From: Methylorubrum rhodesianum
GTDB taxonomy: Bacteria; Pseudomonadota; Alphaproteobacteria; Rhizobiales; Beijerinckiaceae
Length of the DNA: 64,000 nt
Direction: 5' to 3'
Assembly: GCF_014199985.1 (NCBI RefSeq)
Contig: NZ_JACHOS010000003.1
Coordinates: 1-64,000, forward strand
Shown in pieces: positions 55,958 to 64,000 of the stretch. Under the pieces are notes generated by a model. It saw only the letters and a program-made list of their open reading frames with translations, was not told the DNA's origin and ran no database searches. The position numbers and the translations under genes were made by a program. Each line of letters starts with the position of its first letter. Position 1 is the stretch's first letter.

Positions 55958-56656
55958 TCACGCCCAATCGCTCAGCGAGCCTGTATCAGGTGCGCGGCGT
56001 CCATCGTCGCGCTCGTACCAGGGCTGATAGATTTGCGCGTCGCGATAAAATCGCGGTGTCCCGGGTGGCAATTGCTTGCGCGGCTGAAACCAGCGCCGCT
56101 TCCGGTTCATTTCAATATGTTCAGCAATTCGCTCATGAGCAGGCGGCCCATGCTCTATTTCCGCAGGTCCCCTTTCGCGGAACTCCGCCATGAGGATGCC
56201 TGCAAAAATTGCACTTTTGTATTCGGCGGCTATGAGGGCGCGGGCTCGATATTCCAGCACGCTCCGATCCAGCCAAAGCGGGAAGGCGCGACCTTCGTAA
56301 AATCCGCCGTATGACGGCAGCCCAGGTTGAATGTATCTACGCGCCTCAGGGTCCTCAACGAATTCGAAATATGGACTTATGCCCCGCTCTTTTTCGTCTT
56401 CGAGAAGACGCGAATGATTGACGTGATTTACTTCACGCTCGAACAAAAAATCATTCAATTCTGCATCGGAATTAAAGCACCGTGTGTCGGGGTGCGTTTC
56501 ACCCGGTTCTGGACGGCGCGGAGAAAAACTTCCGTTCCCATCCTCGAAAGCAACGATCGGATTGCCGATGTTGAGAGCGCTTTCACCCTCAAGGCGGAGA
56601 AAATGCAGGCGATGCTTGAACCCATGATAGGTGTAAGGTGAATTGGATTTTGTCAT
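55958..56656 (-). CDS. Hypothetical island protein, 232 aa
   Basis: MTKSNSPYTYHGFKHRLHFL opens a soluble protein rich in aromatic and Arg residues, with a central helical part (LEYRARALIAAEYKSAIFAG). No domain recognised. AAGGA lies before the ATG, and it lies between the AlpA-like and primase genes on the same strand, suggesting an early replication operon. Function unknown. Confidence 0.7.
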   Translation of the reverse strand: MTKSNSPYTYHGFKHRLHFLRLEGESALNIGNPIVAFEDGNGSFSPRRPEPGETHPDTRCFNSDAELNDFLFEREVNHVNHSRLLEDEKERGISPYFEFVEDPEARRYIQPGLPSYGGFYEGRAFPLWLDRSVLEYRARALIAAEYKSAIFAGILMAEFRERGPAEIEHGPPAHERIAEHIEMNRKRRWFQPRKQLPPGTPRFYRDAQIYQPWYERDDGRRAPDTGSLSDWA

Positions 56657-56834
56657 TTCTTGATTTCCTTATGCTGCGCTGAATGCGCACTTTCGATTTA
56701 TCCATCGTATTCAAGCCTACGAGCGCCTTGGGGGAATTTCCGATATTCGCGTGGTTCAAATCTCGGTCAGGCCGGCGCTGGACGCTATCGGCAACATCCA
56801 GCGGGGAGCATAACCGGTGGGTGCTGAGCTTCGC

Positions 56835-57068
56835 TCAGGCGGCCCGCTCGTTGACGAAATCCACCAACGAACCAATACGCCACCCGAGCTTCCGGGCACC
56901 GAGCCGCACGGGTGTAGGCACCTTGCCCTCACGTGTCAGGCGTAGCCAGTGCGCGAGGCTGTAGTTGCAGAAGGCGGCGGCCTCCGCAGAGCCGACCACC
57001 CGGCTCATAGCGATCTGTGAATGTGCATCAGCCGGGGGGCTCGCACTGGCATGTGCCTGATATGACAT
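56835..57068 (-). CDS. AlpA/excisionase-like DNA-binding regulator, 77 aa
   Basis: The C-terminal 55 residues form a MerR/AlpA-like winged helix: RVVGSAEAAAFCNYSLAHWL, then LTREGKVPTPVRLGARKLGW and IGSLVDFVNERA. The family regulates or assists excision of P4-like elements. ATG at 57068 has GAGGA 9 nt upstream; a TTG nine bases earlier is less likely. It lies just downstream of the integrase on the same strand. Confidence 0.8.
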   Translation of the reverse strand: MSYQAHASASPPADAHSQIAMSRVVGSAEAAAFCNYSLAHWLRLTREGKVPTPVRLGARKLGWRIGSLVDFVNERAA

Positions 57069-57214
57069 GGCTTTCAATCCTCACTTGAGCGCCGTAAGAG
57101 CGCATAGCGCAGTATAGTTAAGCACTCGCAAAGTCATGTCAATCCACGTTCTTCGATCATCTATTTATTCCTGTCGATTGAATTTCCCGAAATTCAGTTC
57201 CTAAATACGGAAAT

Positions 57215-58423
57215 TCAATCCCACATTAATTCGCGTGCTATTTTTTGCACGTGCTCTGCCCAAATATTTAATGCCGCCCGCTTTTCCGTGGCATAGGTCG
57301 CACGGTTATATACACCTGCCACACCTGATTTTGCCGCACCAGAAATATGATTTACCAATGCCTCGACCACGTGCGGCGCAATTCCAAGCTCTGAAATTCC
57401 TGTCACCATTGTTCGGCGCAAATCGTGCAGTCGCCACGGGGCTATTCTAATCCGGGCATCGAGTGAGGATTTGGCATTCGACCACCCCTGAAATGCACCT
57501 TTGCCTTCGCCAAAAATCAAATCTCTTTCCTCAGCACCTGCCGTGCCCGACACCTCCCGCCGCGGGGCATCCTGCAAGATCGCTACTGCTGCTTCTGACA
57601 GCGGCACGTCGTGGGGTAGGTTATTTTTTGTTCGTGACGCTGGCAGACGCCACAGTGCTTTTCCTGTCGTCAGGTCTAGTTCACTCCACCGCATTGCGCC
57701 GACTTCTTCGCGACGCTGACCTGTAAGAATTAGAAGGCGCACGATGCGTCCGTAATCGTCCTTCCCGCATCCGTGCCAAACGGCTACTAATTCCCGGTCA
57801 TTCAGAACCCGGTCGCGGCTCTTTTCCTCGACTGCCCTGCCGGTGGCGATGACGGGATTTGCCTCGACTTCCCCCGCTCGCATCGCCCAGGTGAAAAGTG
57901 CCGACAGCGTTGCACGGGCTCGATTAGCAGCGAACGGCCCCCGTGACGTTGAGATTTCGGCGATGCGAGCGGCGATATCACGGCGTGTGACGGCATCGAT
58001 GGGCAAGTCTCGAAATGGTGCCCAGTGCTGCACGATATGGCGCTCGACTTCCTCGAAACTGCGGGGGCGCAATTTCGACTTGGCTTGTGCGAGGTAGCGC
58101 GTGGCGACGGCACCAAAGGTCAGTGCCACACGTGCTTGATCCGCGGCTTTCTGGGCCTTCTCAGCCTGAGGATCGGTTCCCAATTGAACGGACGCCAGCA
58201 CCCTTCGGGCATGCTCACGTGCCTCGTCAGGGGCCAGTGTATCGACCGTGCCGAGGGTAATCCGCCGCTGTTTGGTGCCTGCCCTGTATTGCACGACCCA
58301 TGTGCGCTTACCTCCAGCCCTGATCCGCACCCCGAACCCTGACAAGGCTTCATCAAATACGAGAAGCTCGGATTTCCCAGGTGGCAGTGCGAGGCGGCTG
58401 ACGGACTGCCGGGTGAGACGCAT
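57215..58423 (-). CDS. Tyrosine-type integrase, 402 aa
   Basis: A DUF4102 arm-binding domain (SVSRLALPPGKSELLVFDEALSGFGVRIR and RKRTWVVQYRAGTKQRRITL-like text) and a core-binding domain precede the catalytic domain. The active-site residues are Arg in LILTGQRREEVGAMRWSELD, His-x-x-Arg in WRLHDLRRTMVTGISELG, His in HVVEALVNHISGAAKSG and Tyr in VAGVYNRATYATEKRAAL. This is the P4/CP4-57-like family that uses tRNA targets. It lies 200 bp from attR. Confidence 0.93.
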   Translation of the reverse strand: MRLTRQSVSRLALPPGKSELLVFDEALSGFGVRIRAGGKRTWVVQYRAGTKQRRITLGTVDTLAPDEAREHARRVLASVQLGTDPQAEKAQKAADQARVALTFGAVATRYLAQAKSKLRPRSFEEVERHIVQHWAPFRDLPIDAVTRRDIAARIAEISTSRGPFAANRARATLSALFTWAMRAGEVEANPVIATGRAVEEKSRDRVLNDRELVAVWHGCGKDDYGRIVRLLILTGQRREEVGAMRWSELDLTTGKALWRLPASRTKNNLPHDVPLSEAAVAILQDAPRREVSGTAGAEERDLIFGEGKGAFQGWSNAKSSLDARIRIAPWRLHDLRRTMVTGISELGIAPHVVEALVNHISGAAKSGVAGVYNRATYATEKRAALNIWAEHVQKIARELMWD

Positions 58424-58479
58424 TGTGTGGGCTCCATCATTAATGCCGGAAAATTCGGTGCCGGGACTTATGACGGGCT

Positions 58480-58497
58480 GGGAAGCACATGGGAAGC
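58480..58497 (+). repeat. Right copy of the 18-bp end repeat (possible integrase arm site)
   Basis: Identical in sequence and orientation to 43316-43333. It lies 127 bp inside attR, between the integrase start and the att site. Confidence 0.65.
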
Positions 58498-58623
58498 AGC
58501 GATGCGCTACGGTATGCCGGCTTAAAAACCCATATGCTACTGCTCAACTGAGGGTTCCAGGGGGGAAATAACGAAATATCTCAGTCAAAATTCCTATAAA
58601 GTTCCAAGCGGCGACATAGCCCG

Positions 58624-58673
58624 AGACTACGAATCTGGGGGTCAGAGGTTCGAATCCTTTCGGGCGCGCCATT
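58624..58673 (+). repeat. attR (partial tRNA-Arg copy)
   Basis: Identical to 43208-43257. It lacks the 5' part of the tRNA, so it is not a functional gene. Confidence 0.9.
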
Positions 58674-58972
58674 CATTCTCTTGCCGTTGCTTGGCAAAAA
58701 TTTCAGATAACATCAGGATCTTGAGAGGCGCAGCCAATCCGGCCGCAGCTCCCGGCTCTCTGATGCAGCCGTCGGTCTGACTGAGGGCCCGATCGGGCTG
58801 AGGGGAAGCGCAGGCTGGAACCGGCGCGTCCGGCGGCGCTAGCCTCTTCGGAGAAGAGGCCGACGGCCCGGGGGCCGATCACCAGACCATGCCACCGAAC
58901 ATTGCCCATCCGCAGGACGTTTCTTGAAGCCGCCCGAACGATGGCGGCGAGGAAACGCTTCAGGAGATGGCT

Positions 58973-59257
58973 ATGCGAAAGATCGCCTTGGTCGTTGCTG
59001 CCGGCGTGCTGGCACTCGGCGGCACGGCTGCAGGGGCAGCCGACAATTCGGCGAAGGGTGAAGGCCGTATGCAGGGCTCGCCGAACGCCGCCGGATTCGA
59101 CAAGAAGGACACCACGGGTACGACGAGTCCGGGCGCATCGAGCCACGCGCCGGGCCAGGAGATGAAGCAGGACGGGCGCATGCAGGGCTCACCCAACGCG
59201 TCCGGCTTCAAGGGTGACGGCTCGGGTTCGTCCTCGGGATCGAGCGGTAGCCGATAA
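58973..59257 (+). CDS. Small secreted protein with repeated GRMQGSPNA-GF motif, 94 aa
   Basis: A signal peptide (MRKIALVVAAGVLALGGTAAGAA) leads to a hydrophilic Ser/Gly/Lys-rich chain that repeats GRMQGSPNAAGF and GRMQGSPNASGF, each followed by Lys and acidic residues. The end is SSSGSSGSR. I prefer the ATG at 58973 because CAGGAG lies 6 nt upstream; ATG 58967 is also possible. Short secreted proteins of this type are found in methylobacteria; function unknown. Confidence 0.7.
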   Translation: MRKIALVVAAGVLALGGTAAGAADNSAKGEGRMQGSPNAAGFDKKDTTGTTSPGASSHAPGQEMKQDGRMQGSPNASGFKGDGSGSSSGSSGSR

Positions 59258-59655
59258 TTAGGGCATCGGGTCGGGTGCGGCCGGCGGCGTGCCTGGTCCA
59301 GCATCCGGCCGCGAGGAGATCCCGAGAACGTACGCCCACAGGTCTCTGCCTCGCGTGGACCGACCCAAGGGCCAATCGGGCCGAGATACCGCCCGCAATG
59401 CGCCTTCCTCGGGCAGAGCGCCATCGCAGCGAGCTCCTGAATGGATCCCGGGCAGCCGCGCCCACCGCTCCGGAGGCGCCCTATTTCTCCTCATCGCGAG
59501 ACCGGCTTCCTCATCCTCCCGCCGGCGGGGAGGGTGGCTCGGCCCACCGGCGGGCTCGTGGCGGGGAAGCGGACAGGGGCGTGCTTTGCATAATTCATCC
59601 GCAAGGCTTATCCCGAGCTCGGCCATATCGGCGGCCGATTCTCCGAGGAGTTTGG

Positions 59656-59847
59656 ATGACCACAGACAAGCAGCCCGATCGCACTGCCGCGTCGCTCGCC
59701 TTTGTCTCTGACCGGAACTACCCAGAAAATCTCGATCACACGCCCGATCAACCCATTACCGACGAACAAAACACCGAAGAGCACCATCAGAAGGCGAACG
59801 CTTCGCCGACGAATGCCTTCGAAGGTTTCGGCTCCTTCTCGAGCTGA
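59656..59847 (+). CDS. Small hydrophilic protein, 63 aa
   Basis: MTTDKQPDRTAASLAFVSDR begins a short, acidic, Asn/Glu/His-rich soluble peptide (ITDEQNTEEHHQKANASPTN) with a Phe/Gly/Ser end. GAGGAG with 6-nt spacing supports the start at 59656. No recognisable domain. Confidence 0.55.
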   Translation: MTTDKQPDRTAASLAFVSDRNYPENLDHTPDQPITDEQNTEEHHQKANASPTNAFEGFGSFSS

Positions 59848-60237
59848 ACCGGCGCCGAGGACAGGCCCTGGCGAGACGTTACGAGCGCGACGCGCGCCGC
59901 CCGGTCCGGCCCCCCTGCGAGACCATCATCCTGGCGCTGAATGACCCTGCCGCAGATGCGTATCCCTGCGGCAGGTCCGGGGCGCCCCTCGGCAAGGCTT
60001 TGTGGACCGCGCTACGCGCGACGGCATCGGGCACAACCGCCGTCACGCGAGCTCGGTGCCGGATGACGAGGGCGGCGCGGTCTCGACCAAGGTGGTGCGG
60101 ATCGTCCCGTCCGACATCGATCCGGTCAACCGCGCCGTGTGGCCGAAGCCCCGTCCTTTGCGAGATCCCGGGTGTCCCAAGGGCCGCAAGGCCCTTGGCG
60201 AGTGTTCAGGGCAGAGCCTGAAACCGGGAAGCCGCGA
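59848..60237. other. Intergenic before convergent trmFO
   Basis: No gene seen. Copy 3 of the double-hairpin repeat occupies 60177-60222. Confidence 0.55.
60177..60222. repeat. Composite double-hairpin repeat, copy 3; probable terminator
   Basis: CCAAGGGCC (60177-60185) pairs with GGCCCTTGG (60190-60198). A second stem TTCAGG/CCTGAA (60205-60210 and 60217-60222) has the same GCAGAG-type loop as copies 1 and 2. It lies just 3' of trmFO. Confidence 0.6.
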
Positions 60238-61662
60238 CTACTCCGCGGCACGCGGAAGTCCCTCATCGACCATCCAGACCGCGAGGTCTTCCCGCGCCCG
60301 GTCGGTCAGCGCCCGCTTCTTCAGCGCCGCTTTTTCCGGCCCGCGCAGGCGCCTGCCCGTCTCGTTGCGCGGCATCCGCTCGAGCGGCGGGAACAGCCCG
60401 AAATTCACGTTCATCGGCTGGAAGGAGCGGGGCGCATTGGCCTCCGCCGCCTCGCTCGCCGCGACGTGGCCGCCGGTGATGTGGCCGATCAGAGCGCCGA
60501 GCGCGGTGGTCGGGGGCAGGGGGGCGAGGGCGCGTCCCTCGGCTTCGGCGAGCGCGTAGCGGCCGGCCATCAGCCCGACCGCGGCGCTCTCGACATAGCC
60601 CTCGCAACCGGTGATCTGGCCGGCGAAGCGGAGCTGCGGCCTCGCCTTCAGCCGCAGGGTGGCGTCGAGCAGGCGCGGGCTGTCGAGATAGGTGTTGCGA
60701 TGCAGGCCGCCGAGACGGGCGAACTCGGCGTTCTCCAGCCCCGGAATCGTGCGGAAGATCCGGACCTGCTCGGCGTGGCGCAGCTTGGTCTGGAAGCCGA
60801 CCATGTTGAACAGGGTACCGAGCGCGTTGTCCTGGCGGAGCTGGACGATGGCGTAGGCCTTCACCGTCGGGTTGTGCGGGTTGGTGAGGCCGACCGGCTT
60901 CATCGGCCCGTGGCGCAGGGTCTCGGGTCCGCGCTCGGCCATCACCTCGATCGGCAAGCAGCCGTCGAAATAGGGGGTCGTGGCCTCCCATTCCTTGAAC
61001 GCCGTCTTCTCGCCCGCGATCAGCGCGGCCACGAAGGCCTCGTACTGCTCCCGGTCCATCGGACAGTTGAGGTAGTCCGCCCCCGTGCCGCCGGGCCCGG
61101 CCTTGTCGTAGCGGGACTGGAACCACGCCTTGCCCATATCGATCGAGTCGCGGTGGACGATCGGGGCGATGGCGTCGAAGAAGGCGAGCGAGTCCCGGCC
61201 CGTCAGCGCGCCGACGGCCTCGGCGAGTGCCGGGGAGGTGAGGGGGCCGGTGGCGAGGATGGTCGAGCCCCATGCCTCGGGGGGCAGGCCGGCGATCTCC
61301 TCGCGCACGACCGTGACGTTGGGGTGCGCTTCCAGCGCCGCGGTGACGGCCCGCGAAAATCCCTCGCGGTCGACGGCGAGCGCCCCGCCGGCGGGCACTT
61401 GGTTCGCGTCGGCGGCGCGCATGATCAGCGAGTCGAGGCTGCGCATCTCCTGATGCAGCAGGCCGACGGCGTTGCCGTTGGCGTCGTCCGAGCGGAAGGA
61501 GTTGGAGCAGACGAGTTCCGCCAGCCCCTCGGTCTGGTGGGCGTCCGTGCCGCGATGGGGCCGCATCTCGTGCAGCACGACCGGGCGGCCGCCCTCGGCG
61601 ATCTGCCACGCGGCCTCGGAACCGGCGAGGCCGCCGCCGACGATATGGATCGGGTTCGTCAT
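60238..61662 (-). CDS. trmFO: tRNA (uracil-5-)-methyltransferase TrmFO, 474 aa
   Basis: TrmFO makes m5U54 in tRNA with methylene-THF and FAD. The FAD motif is [20 protein letters not shown], followed by [31 protein letters not shown], the family signature. [20 protein letters not shown] and [18 protein letters not shown] follow. [20 protein letters not shown] and [10 protein letters not shown] complete the C-terminal FAD site. Length is normal for alphaproteobacteria. It is a single gene. Confidence 0.94.
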   Translation of the reverse strand: MTNPIHIVGGGLAGSEAAWQIAEGGRPVVLHEMRPHRGTDAHQTEGLAELVCSNSFRSDDANGNAVGLLHQEMRSLDSLIMRAADANQVPAGGALAVDREGFSRAVTAALEAHPNVTVVREEIAGLPPEAWGSTILATGPLTSPALAEAVGALTGRDSLAFFDAIAPIVHRDSIDMGKAWFQSRYDKAGPGGTGADYLNCPMDREQYEAFVAALIAGEKTAFKEWEATTPYFDGCLPIEVMAERGPETLRHGPMKPVGLTNPHNPTVKAYAIVQLRQDNALGTLFNMVGFQTKLRHAEQVRIFRTIPGLENAEFARLGGLHRNTYLDSPRLLDATLRLKARPQLRFAGQITGCEGYVESAAVGLMAGRYALAEAEGRALAPLPPTTALGALIGHITGGHVAASEAAEANAPRSFQPMNVNFGLFPPLERMPRNETGRRLRGPEKAALKKRALTDRAREDLAVWMVDEGLPRAAE

Positions 61663-61746
61663 CGCGACGGGATAGAACCACGCCGGCCCGCGATCAATGC
61701 GGCCCGGCGCGAAGTCGTCGATCGGCCGCGGAGCCCGCCTCCGTGC

Positions 61747-63897
61747 TCAGGCCGCCCGGACGTTCGAGAGGAACTGCCCCATCTCGGCGCGCAGCGCACC
61801 CGACTGCTCGGCCAGCGCGTCCGCCGCCGCCGCGACGGCCCCGGCCGCGCGGCCGGCTTCGTCGGCCTCCGCGGCGACCGCGGCGATGCTCGCCGTCACC
61901 TCGCCGGTGCCGGCCGAGGCCTGGGCCATGCTGCGCACGATCTCCTGCGTCGTCGCGCCCTGCTCCTCGACCGCCGTGGCGATGCCGGTGGTCACGCCGC
62001 TCATGGCCTGGATCTGCCCGGCGATGTCCTGGATCGCCTGGGAGACGCCGCCGGCGGCGGCCTGGATCGCGCCGACCTGCTGGCCGATCTCCTCGGTCGC
62101 CCGGGCGGTCTGGGAGGCCAGCTCCTTCACCTCGGCCGCGACCACGGCGAAGCCGCGGCCCGCCTCGCCGGCCCGCGCCGCCTCGATGGTGGCGTTCAGC
62201 GCCAGCAGGTTGGTCTGGCCGGCGATGGTCGAGACGAGGCCGACCACGTCGCCGATGCGGTTGGCCGCCGCCGCGAGGGCGGCCATCGTCGCCTCGGTGC
62301 GGCCGGCCGCCTCCACCGCCTGCGCCGACATGCCGGCCGCCTGCTCGACCTGACGGCCGATCTCCTCGACGGTGGCGCCGAGTTCCTCGGCCGCCGCCGC
62401 CACGGCGTTGACGTTGCCGGCGGTCTGCTGGGCCGCGCCCGAGACGCTGGTGGAGCGGGCCGCCGTGCTCTCGACGGAGTGGCGCATCCGGCCCGACGAG
62501 GCCTGAAGTCCGTCGACCGCCTCCGAGACCCGGGCGACGATGGCGCCGACCGATTGCTCGAAGCGGTCGGCGAGGTCGCGCAAGAGGGCGCGGCGGCTCT
62601 GCTCCTCGCGCATCCGTGCCGCCTCGGTGGTCTTGAGCTGCTGCGCCGCCTCCTCCAGCGACATGTCGCGGATCGTCACCACGGCGCGGGCGATGTCGCC
62701 GATCTCGTCGCGGCGGCGGTGGCCCGGCACCTCGGCCAGGGGCTGGCGGGCGGCCAGCGCCTGGAGCGCGCGGGTCAGCGCGCCCAGCGGCACGACGATG
62801 GAGCGGGTGAGCAGCAGGCCGGCGAGGCCGGTGCCCGCGAGCACGCACAGGCCGATCAGGGCGAGCGTGCGCGACAGGGCGCTCGCCGCGCTCACGGCCT
62901 CCGCCTCGCTCTGCTCGGCGATCACCGCCCAGGGGGCACCGAGCACCGAGACGGGGGCGCTCGCCGCCATCTGGCCGCCCTCAGGCGTCGCGTAGGCGAA
63001 GCTGCCGCTCTCCCGCGCGCGCTCGGCCGGGATGCCGATCTCCGCCAGCGGAGCGCCGGCCCGCACGGCCCGGTCCAGGGGCGGGTTGGAGCGCAGGCGC
63101 CCGTCGGCGCCCGCCGCCACGATCTGCCCGGTCTCGCCGAGGCCCACGCGCTTGGACAGCGTCCGGTCGAACAGGGCCGGCGTGACGCGGAGCGCGATGA
63201 AGCCGATCCGCTCCGCCGCCTGCCCGGTTCCCATGGCCACGTTCGCCCGCTTGGTCAGCGCCCGGCCGATGAAGGCGGAGGGGCCCTCACCCACCGGATA
63301 GGCGGCGAAATCCTCGAACACGACCGCGTCCGCATCCTGCCCCTTCAGCCGCGCGGCGAGGCGGGCGAGGCCGCTGCCGGCGAGCGCCGGATCGTCGAGG
63401 GACTTGGCGAAATCCGCGCCCTTGGTGGTGGTGTAGGCGATACGGCCCTGTTCATCGACGACGATGAGGTCGCCGTAGCCCGGATCGGCGAGGAGGCGGC
63501 GGGCCACTTCCTGCACCTTGCCGTGGCGGCGGCCGTACATGGTGCCGGGGGCCTCGAAGGCGAGGCGCGCCTCGGGCGTCATCAGCTCGCGCAGGGCCGC
63601 CGTCACGGTAGTGTAATCGGCCTTGTCCGGGTCGAGCGCCTCGATCAGGTCGGGGGCGTTCGAGGCGACCTGCGGATGCACGGCGACCGACAGGAAGTCG
63701 GCCTGCATCCGGTCGGCGACGAGTTCGATCGCGTCGCGCCGCGCCTCGGCGGCGAGCTGCAGCCGTTCGCCCGCGGCCTGGACGAGGCCCGACTTGGCCG
63801 ACGACCAACTCAAGCCGCCCATCGCCGTCGCGCTGAGAAGCGCAAGTCCGATCGTCGCCGCGGGCAAACGGGTGCTGATGCGCTGCAAGCTCGGCAT
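61747..63897 (-). CDS. Methyl-accepting chemotaxis protein, 716 aa
   Basis: The N-terminal membrane helix ([18 protein letters not shown]) precedes a large periplasmic Cache-like sensing region, a second helix ([20 protein letters not shown]), a HAMP domain ([20 protein letters not shown]) and a cytoplasmic signalling domain. The hairpin tip [32 protein letters not shown] is canonical. No C-terminal methylation-enzyme-binding pentapeptide is visible. The signal sensed cannot be told from sequence. Confidence 0.92.
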   Translation of the reverse strand: MPSLQRISTRLPAATIGLALLSATAMGGLSWSSAKSGLVQAAGERLQLAAEARRDAIELVADRMQADFLSVAVHPQVASNAPDLIEALDPDKADYTTVTAALRELMTPEARLAFEAPGTMYGRRHGKVQEVARRLLADPGYGDLIVVDEQGRIAYTTTKGADFAKSLDDPALAGSGLARLAARLKGQDADAVVFEDFAAYPVGEGPSAFIGRALTKRANVAMGTGQAAERIGFIALRVTPALFDRTLSKRVGLGETGQIVAAGADGRLRSNPPLDRAVRAGAPLAEIGIPAERARESGSFAYATPEGGQMAASAPVSVLGAPWAVIAEQSEAEAVSAASALSRTLALIGLCVLAGTGLAGLLLTRSIVVPLGALTRALQALAARQPLAEVPGHRRRDEIGDIARAVVTIRDMSLEEAAQQLKTTEAARMREEQSRRALLRDLADRFEQSVGAIVARVSEAVDGLQASSGRMRHSVESTAARSTSVSGAAQQTAGNVNAVAAAAEELGATVEEIGRQVEQAAGMSAQAVEAAGRTEATMAALAAAANRIGDVVGLVSTIAGQTNLLALNATIEAARAGEAGRGFAVVAAEVKELASQTARATEEIGQQVGAIQAAAGGVSQAIQDIAGQIQAMSGVTTGIATAVEEQGATTQEIVRSMAQASAGTGEVTASIAAVAAEADEAGRAAGAVAAAADALAEQSGALRAEMGQFLSNVRAA

Positions 63898-64000
63898 GTC
63901 GTCGTTTCGGCTCGAATGAAGAGACGACGGGTTGTAAAATCTCGAATGTTAACGAGCCGCGAACTTTGCACATTCTGCCCGGTGTAAACCGAAGATCGAC

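Larger units (their letters stand above)
43208..58673. mobile_element. tRNA-Arg-integrated genomic island (phage-satellite-like)
   Basis: The region lies between a 50-bp direct repeat (43208-43257 and 58624-58673) made from the 3' part of tRNA-Arg(ACG), and a tyrosine integrase sits just inside the right end. The contents are integrase, AlpA-like regulator, a hypothetical gene, a primase-polymerase/helicase gene (split by an IS3 element), a putative replication origin, a serine recombinase, a small charged protein, a three-gene ATPase/nuclease/DUF262 operon, and transposase remnants. There are no capsid, tail or conjugation genes. The layout (integrase and regulator, then primase, then accessory cargo) is like P4-type satellites, by inference. 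Confidence 0.88.

Noticed and set aside
58624..58673. A second tRNA-Arg
   Set aside because: Only the 3' 50 bases are present; it is the att duplication, not a gene.
60139..63987. A 1282-codon plus-strand open frame
   Set aside because: It runs antisense to both trmFO and the chemotaxis gene, which have clear motifs; the composition is that of a shadow frame.

Overview
The window is high-GC alphaproteobacterial chromosome. Gene content points to Methylobacterium/Methylorubrum or a close relative: CarD, FdxA, an RpoH-type sigma factor, TrmFO, a NodS-like methyltransferase and small signal-peptide proteins with lineage-type repeats. That placement is inferred from gene content, not from a database search.

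Left part (about 1-43,000): ordinary core and accessory genes, many in tightly overlapping operons. In order these are a hypothetical gene and a 1.15 kb gene-poor stretch; a secreted Gly/Arg/Ser-rich repeat protein; an epoxide-hydrolase-like enzyme; a three-gene iron-complex ABC importer; a four-gene operon (acyl-CoA dehydrogenase-like, NodS-like methyltransferase, cytochrome b561, Tat-exported molybdopterin oxidoreductase); three small plus-strand genes; an aldo/keto reductase; an isochorismatase; an RND efflux pump; a nucleotide-carrier-like transporter coupled to two exported NAD(P)-type enzymes; rsmD and an rluB-like synthase with a very long disordered tail; a PAS-PAS-GGDEF-EAL protein; a haloacetate-dehalogenase-like hydrolase, an SDR, tadA and purD; xseA, a DUF4170 protein, prs, a greA/greB-type factor and acuI; then fdxA, carD, a sigma-32 gene and a LysR regulator.

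Middle part (43,208-58,673): a 15.5 kb integrated island. It is bounded by a 50-bp direct repeat made of the 3' part of tRNA-Arg(ACG), and a tyrosine integrase lies just inside the right end. A second 18-bp direct repeat just inside both ends may be integrase arm sites. Behind the integrase come an AlpA-like regulator, a hypothetical gene and a primase-polymerase/helicase gene. That gene was split by an IS3-family element whose 3-bp target duplication allows exact in-frame reconstruction. Downstream are a cluster of CATGTCC/GGACATG repeats that looks like a replication origin, a serine recombinase and a small charged protein. The attL side holds an AT-rich three-gene operon (DUF3696-type AAA ATPase, OLD/Toprim-like nuclease, DUF262 protein), a strong candidate anti-phage module, and then a graveyard of transposase fragments. 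The layout resembles a phage-satellite or integrative element carrying defence cargo.

Right part (58,674-64,000): chromosome resumes with two small proteins, trmFO and a chemotaxis receptor. A composite double-hairpin repeat lies at 3' gene ends in three places in the window and probably acts as a terminator.
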